NCBI RefSeq assembly: GCF_016464305.1
Contig: NZ_JAEIOJ010000004.1
Location: forward strand, 434,001-498,000
Direction of reading: 5' to 3'
DNA from: Umezawaea beigongshangensis
GTDB taxonomy: Bacteria > Actinomycetota > Actinomycetes > Mycobacteriales > Pseudonocardiaceae
Length of the DNA: 64,000 bases
Under the pieces are notes generated by a model. The model had not been told where the DNA came from. It was given only the letters and a program-made list of their open reading frames with translations, and made no database searches. Position 1 is the stretch's first letter, and each line of letters starts with the position of its first letter. Shown here one piece after another: positions 62,521-64,000 of the stretch. A program made the position numbers and the translations under genes.

Positions 62521-64000
62521 GCACCAGTCCTCGGCGTGGGTCGTAGGTGAGGTGGAAGTGGGCTCGGCGGTGCTTGAGCTCTGCTGTCCGCGCCTGGTCG
62601 AGCACGAGGACGAGGTGTCCCTTGAGCAGGGGCGACTGCTGAAAGCTGGTGAACTGGTCGCGCTCCAGAGCGCAGATCACGTCGTCGACCACGCCGGGGT
62701 GGCACAGGGCCAGCGGCAGCCGCAGTCCGCACGCGGCGATCGTCTTCGCCAGTGAGGGGCGCATCTGCGAGTCCAGCGGAATCTGCCGACCGGCTTCGTC
62801 GCCGATCCAGTCCGGTGTCACGAGCCCGCCGTCGGCGTCCCGCTGCACCACCAGCACCTCCAGCGACTCCTCCCCGTCACGCACCTGCGCCACACCCCGC
62901 GGATCGACCTCCGGTTCGCCCACCCCGCCGCGGACCCAGCCCACGAGGGTTCCCGCACCGGGGACCGCCTCGCCGAGCAGGAACGTGCGCGCGGCTTCCG
63001 TCCGCTTGCGAGCTGCCGTCTCCGCGTCTGTTCGCGCGCGGAGCATCGTCGGCTGCCAGCTCGGCGGTCCGACCGGTTCGGGACCGTAGGCCCGCTGGAC
63101 CAGGGGAGAGATGTCGGTGGGCAGCACGACGTGCCGCCGCGACGGCCCCAGCAGGGCGGCCGCGCGCAACAGGTTGTGCGCGCCGTAGACCCGCCGGGAC
63201 CCGGCGACGGCCTCGACCGGCTCAGCGGTCCAGTCGCCCACTCCGACCAGTGCGCAGCGCGGTGTCCGCAGCGGCGCGGGTCGGTCGCGCTGGTGGCGGT
63301 GCAGCCGTCCGATGCGCTGCAGCACCAGGTCGACCGGCGCGAGGTCGGTGACCATCAGGTCGAAGTCCACGTCCAGCGACTGCTCCACGACCTGAGAGGC
63401 GACCACCACGTGCAGTGGCGGACGCTCCACCTCGGGACCGGGGGGACCGAAGCGGCTCAGCAGTGCGCGGTCGGTGCGGGCACGGTCGCAGCTCAGGAAC
63501 CGCGAGTGGTTGACCGTGACGTGGTCAGCACCGAACTCCGCCTCCAACCGCTCGGCCGTCTCCTGCACACGGGTCACGGTGTTGCGCACCACCACGGCGC
63601 ACCCGCCCGCGGACAGGTGTTCCCGCAGGTAGGACACCAGCGTGTCCGGGTCATCGGTCAGATGATCCAGTTGCACGGCGGTCCTGTCCGGGGCGATCGG
63701 CACCAGGCGAGGCGGCGCACCACCGGTGCTCAGCACCACCGGATAACCCAGATCGTCCTGCGGAACGTGTCGCAGCGTGCTACCGGCACCCTGCTCGTAG
63801 GCGTTGAGCAGCGCGGCGCGGCGGTCAGCGGGCAGAGTCGCCGACAGCAGCACCACCGGCACGCCGTAGGCACCGAGCCAGTGCAGTACCCGGTCCAGGT
63901 ACTGCGACATGTAGACGTCGTAGGCGTGGACCTCGTCGATGATCACGACCTTGCCGGCCAGGCCCAGGTGACGCAGCATCAGGTGCTTGCTCTTCAACCC
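62507..64000 (-). CDS. cas3: Cas3 helicase-nuclease, C-terminal part
   Basis: The visible 497 residues are the C-terminal part; the gene runs off the right edge. Helicase motif II is VVIIDEVHAYD, motif III LLSATLPADRR, then the second RecA domain with VVVRNTVTRVQETAERLEAE, VVASQVVEQSLDVDFDLMV and LQRIGRLHRHQRDRP (motif VI). The HD nuclease and Walker A should lie outside the window. It unwinds and shreds DNA marked by Cascade. First gene of the operon on this strand as far as seen. Confidence 0.94.
   Translation of the reverse strand, partial: GLKSKHLMLRHLGLAGKVVIIDEVHAYDVYMSQYLDRVLHWLGAYGVPVVLLSATLPADRRAALLNAYEQGAGSTLRHVPQDDLGYPVVLSTGGAPPRLVPIAPDRTAVQLDHLTDDPDTLVSYLREHLSAGGCAVVVRNTVTRVQETAERLEAEFGADHVTVNHSRFLSCDRARTDRALLSRFGPPGPEVERPPLHVVVASQVVEQSLDVDFDLMVTDLAPVDLVLQRIGRLHRHQRDRPAPLRTPRCALVGVGDWTAEPVEAVAGSRRVYGAHNLLRAAALLGPSRRHVVLPTDISPLVQRAYGPEPVGPPSWQPTMLRARTDAETAARKRTEAARTFLLGEAVPGAGTLVGWVRGGVGEPEVDPRGVAQVRDGEESLEVLVVQRDADGGLVTPDWIGDEAGRQIPLDSQMRPSLAKTIAACGLRLPLALCHPGVVDDVICALERDQFTSFQQSPLLKGHLVLVLDQARTAELKHRRAHFHLTYDPRRGLVHERR

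Overview
The window is very GC-rich chromosomal DNA with GTG-rich starts, many ATGA/GTGA start-stop overlaps and several apparently leaderless genes. Gene content and order point to an actinomycete of the Pseudonocardiales type (Saccharothrix/Actinosynnema/Lentzea-like); this is inferred from gene families and from synteny remembered with Mycobacterium tuberculosis, not from a database search.

Layout. (1) 1-26.2 kb follows the M. tuberculosis Rv1220c-Rv1239c neighbourhood: O-methyltransferase, the envelope-stress module sigE-rseA-htrA-tatB, mrp, DUF1003 and MgtE-N/CBS proteins, a 17M-like membrane protein, the trehalose importer lpqY-sugA-sugB-sugC, and corA. Inserted in this backbone are a MarR/NUDIX pair, a CitE-like lyase and an acyl-CoA dehydrogenase, a lower-GC island with a frameshifted gene (11.1-12.1 kb), an SDR, a metallophosphoesterase/ParB-like pair, an orphan type VII-secretion substrate cluster (PPE-like, EspC-like, EspG; 21.3-23.7 kb) and a DUF2332 gene. 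(2) 26.5-32.6 kb holds accessory metabolism and membrane genes: MaoC hydratase, a second DUF2332 gene, NUDIX, a 56-aa membrane protein, a PH-domain protein, PHP phosphoesterase, a RecB-like nuclease and a hydrolase. (3) 32.7-44.1 kb matches the Rv3212-Rv3205c block in inverted order: beta-propeller protein, rhlE, ferritin-like protein, DUF3107, TetR, DUF3152 protease-like protein, moeZ and a TIGR02569 protein, with one extra TetR/hydrolase pair. (4) 44.2-54.3 kb is a complete nitrate/nitrite assimilation locus: nasC, FAD reductase, nitrate transporter, nirB, nirD, a HemD-like winged-helix regulator (NnaR type), a sirohydrochlorin chelatase-like protein and a TPR protein. (5) 55.1-64 kb is a type I-E CRISPR-Cas system: a 20-repeat array with decayed repeats at its far end and, on the minus strand, cas2-cas1-cas6e-cas5e-cas7e-cse2-cse1-cas3 (cas3 cut by the window edge).

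How the genes work together. SigE is freed by RseA, and HtrA and TatB act at the stressed envelope; a SigE-type promoter lies before sigE. LpqY-SugABC recovers trehalose. In the nitrate locus the transporter imports nitrate, NasC with its FAD/[2Fe-2S] partner makes nitrite, NirBD makes ammonium with siroheme supplied by the chelatase-like protein, and a clear GlnR box precedes nirB. The cas genes overlap head to tail and form one translationally coupled operon; the array is read on the same (minus) strand from a short leader next to cas2.

No system here is wholly unknown. The least described items are the lower-GC island with its broken gene, a 31-aa membrane peptide next to corA whose stop lies in a 22-bp repeat cluster, the 16-bp repeats that copy the tatB stop codon into all frames, the ESX-substrate cluster without its machine, and the two DUF2332 genes around corA-maoC.
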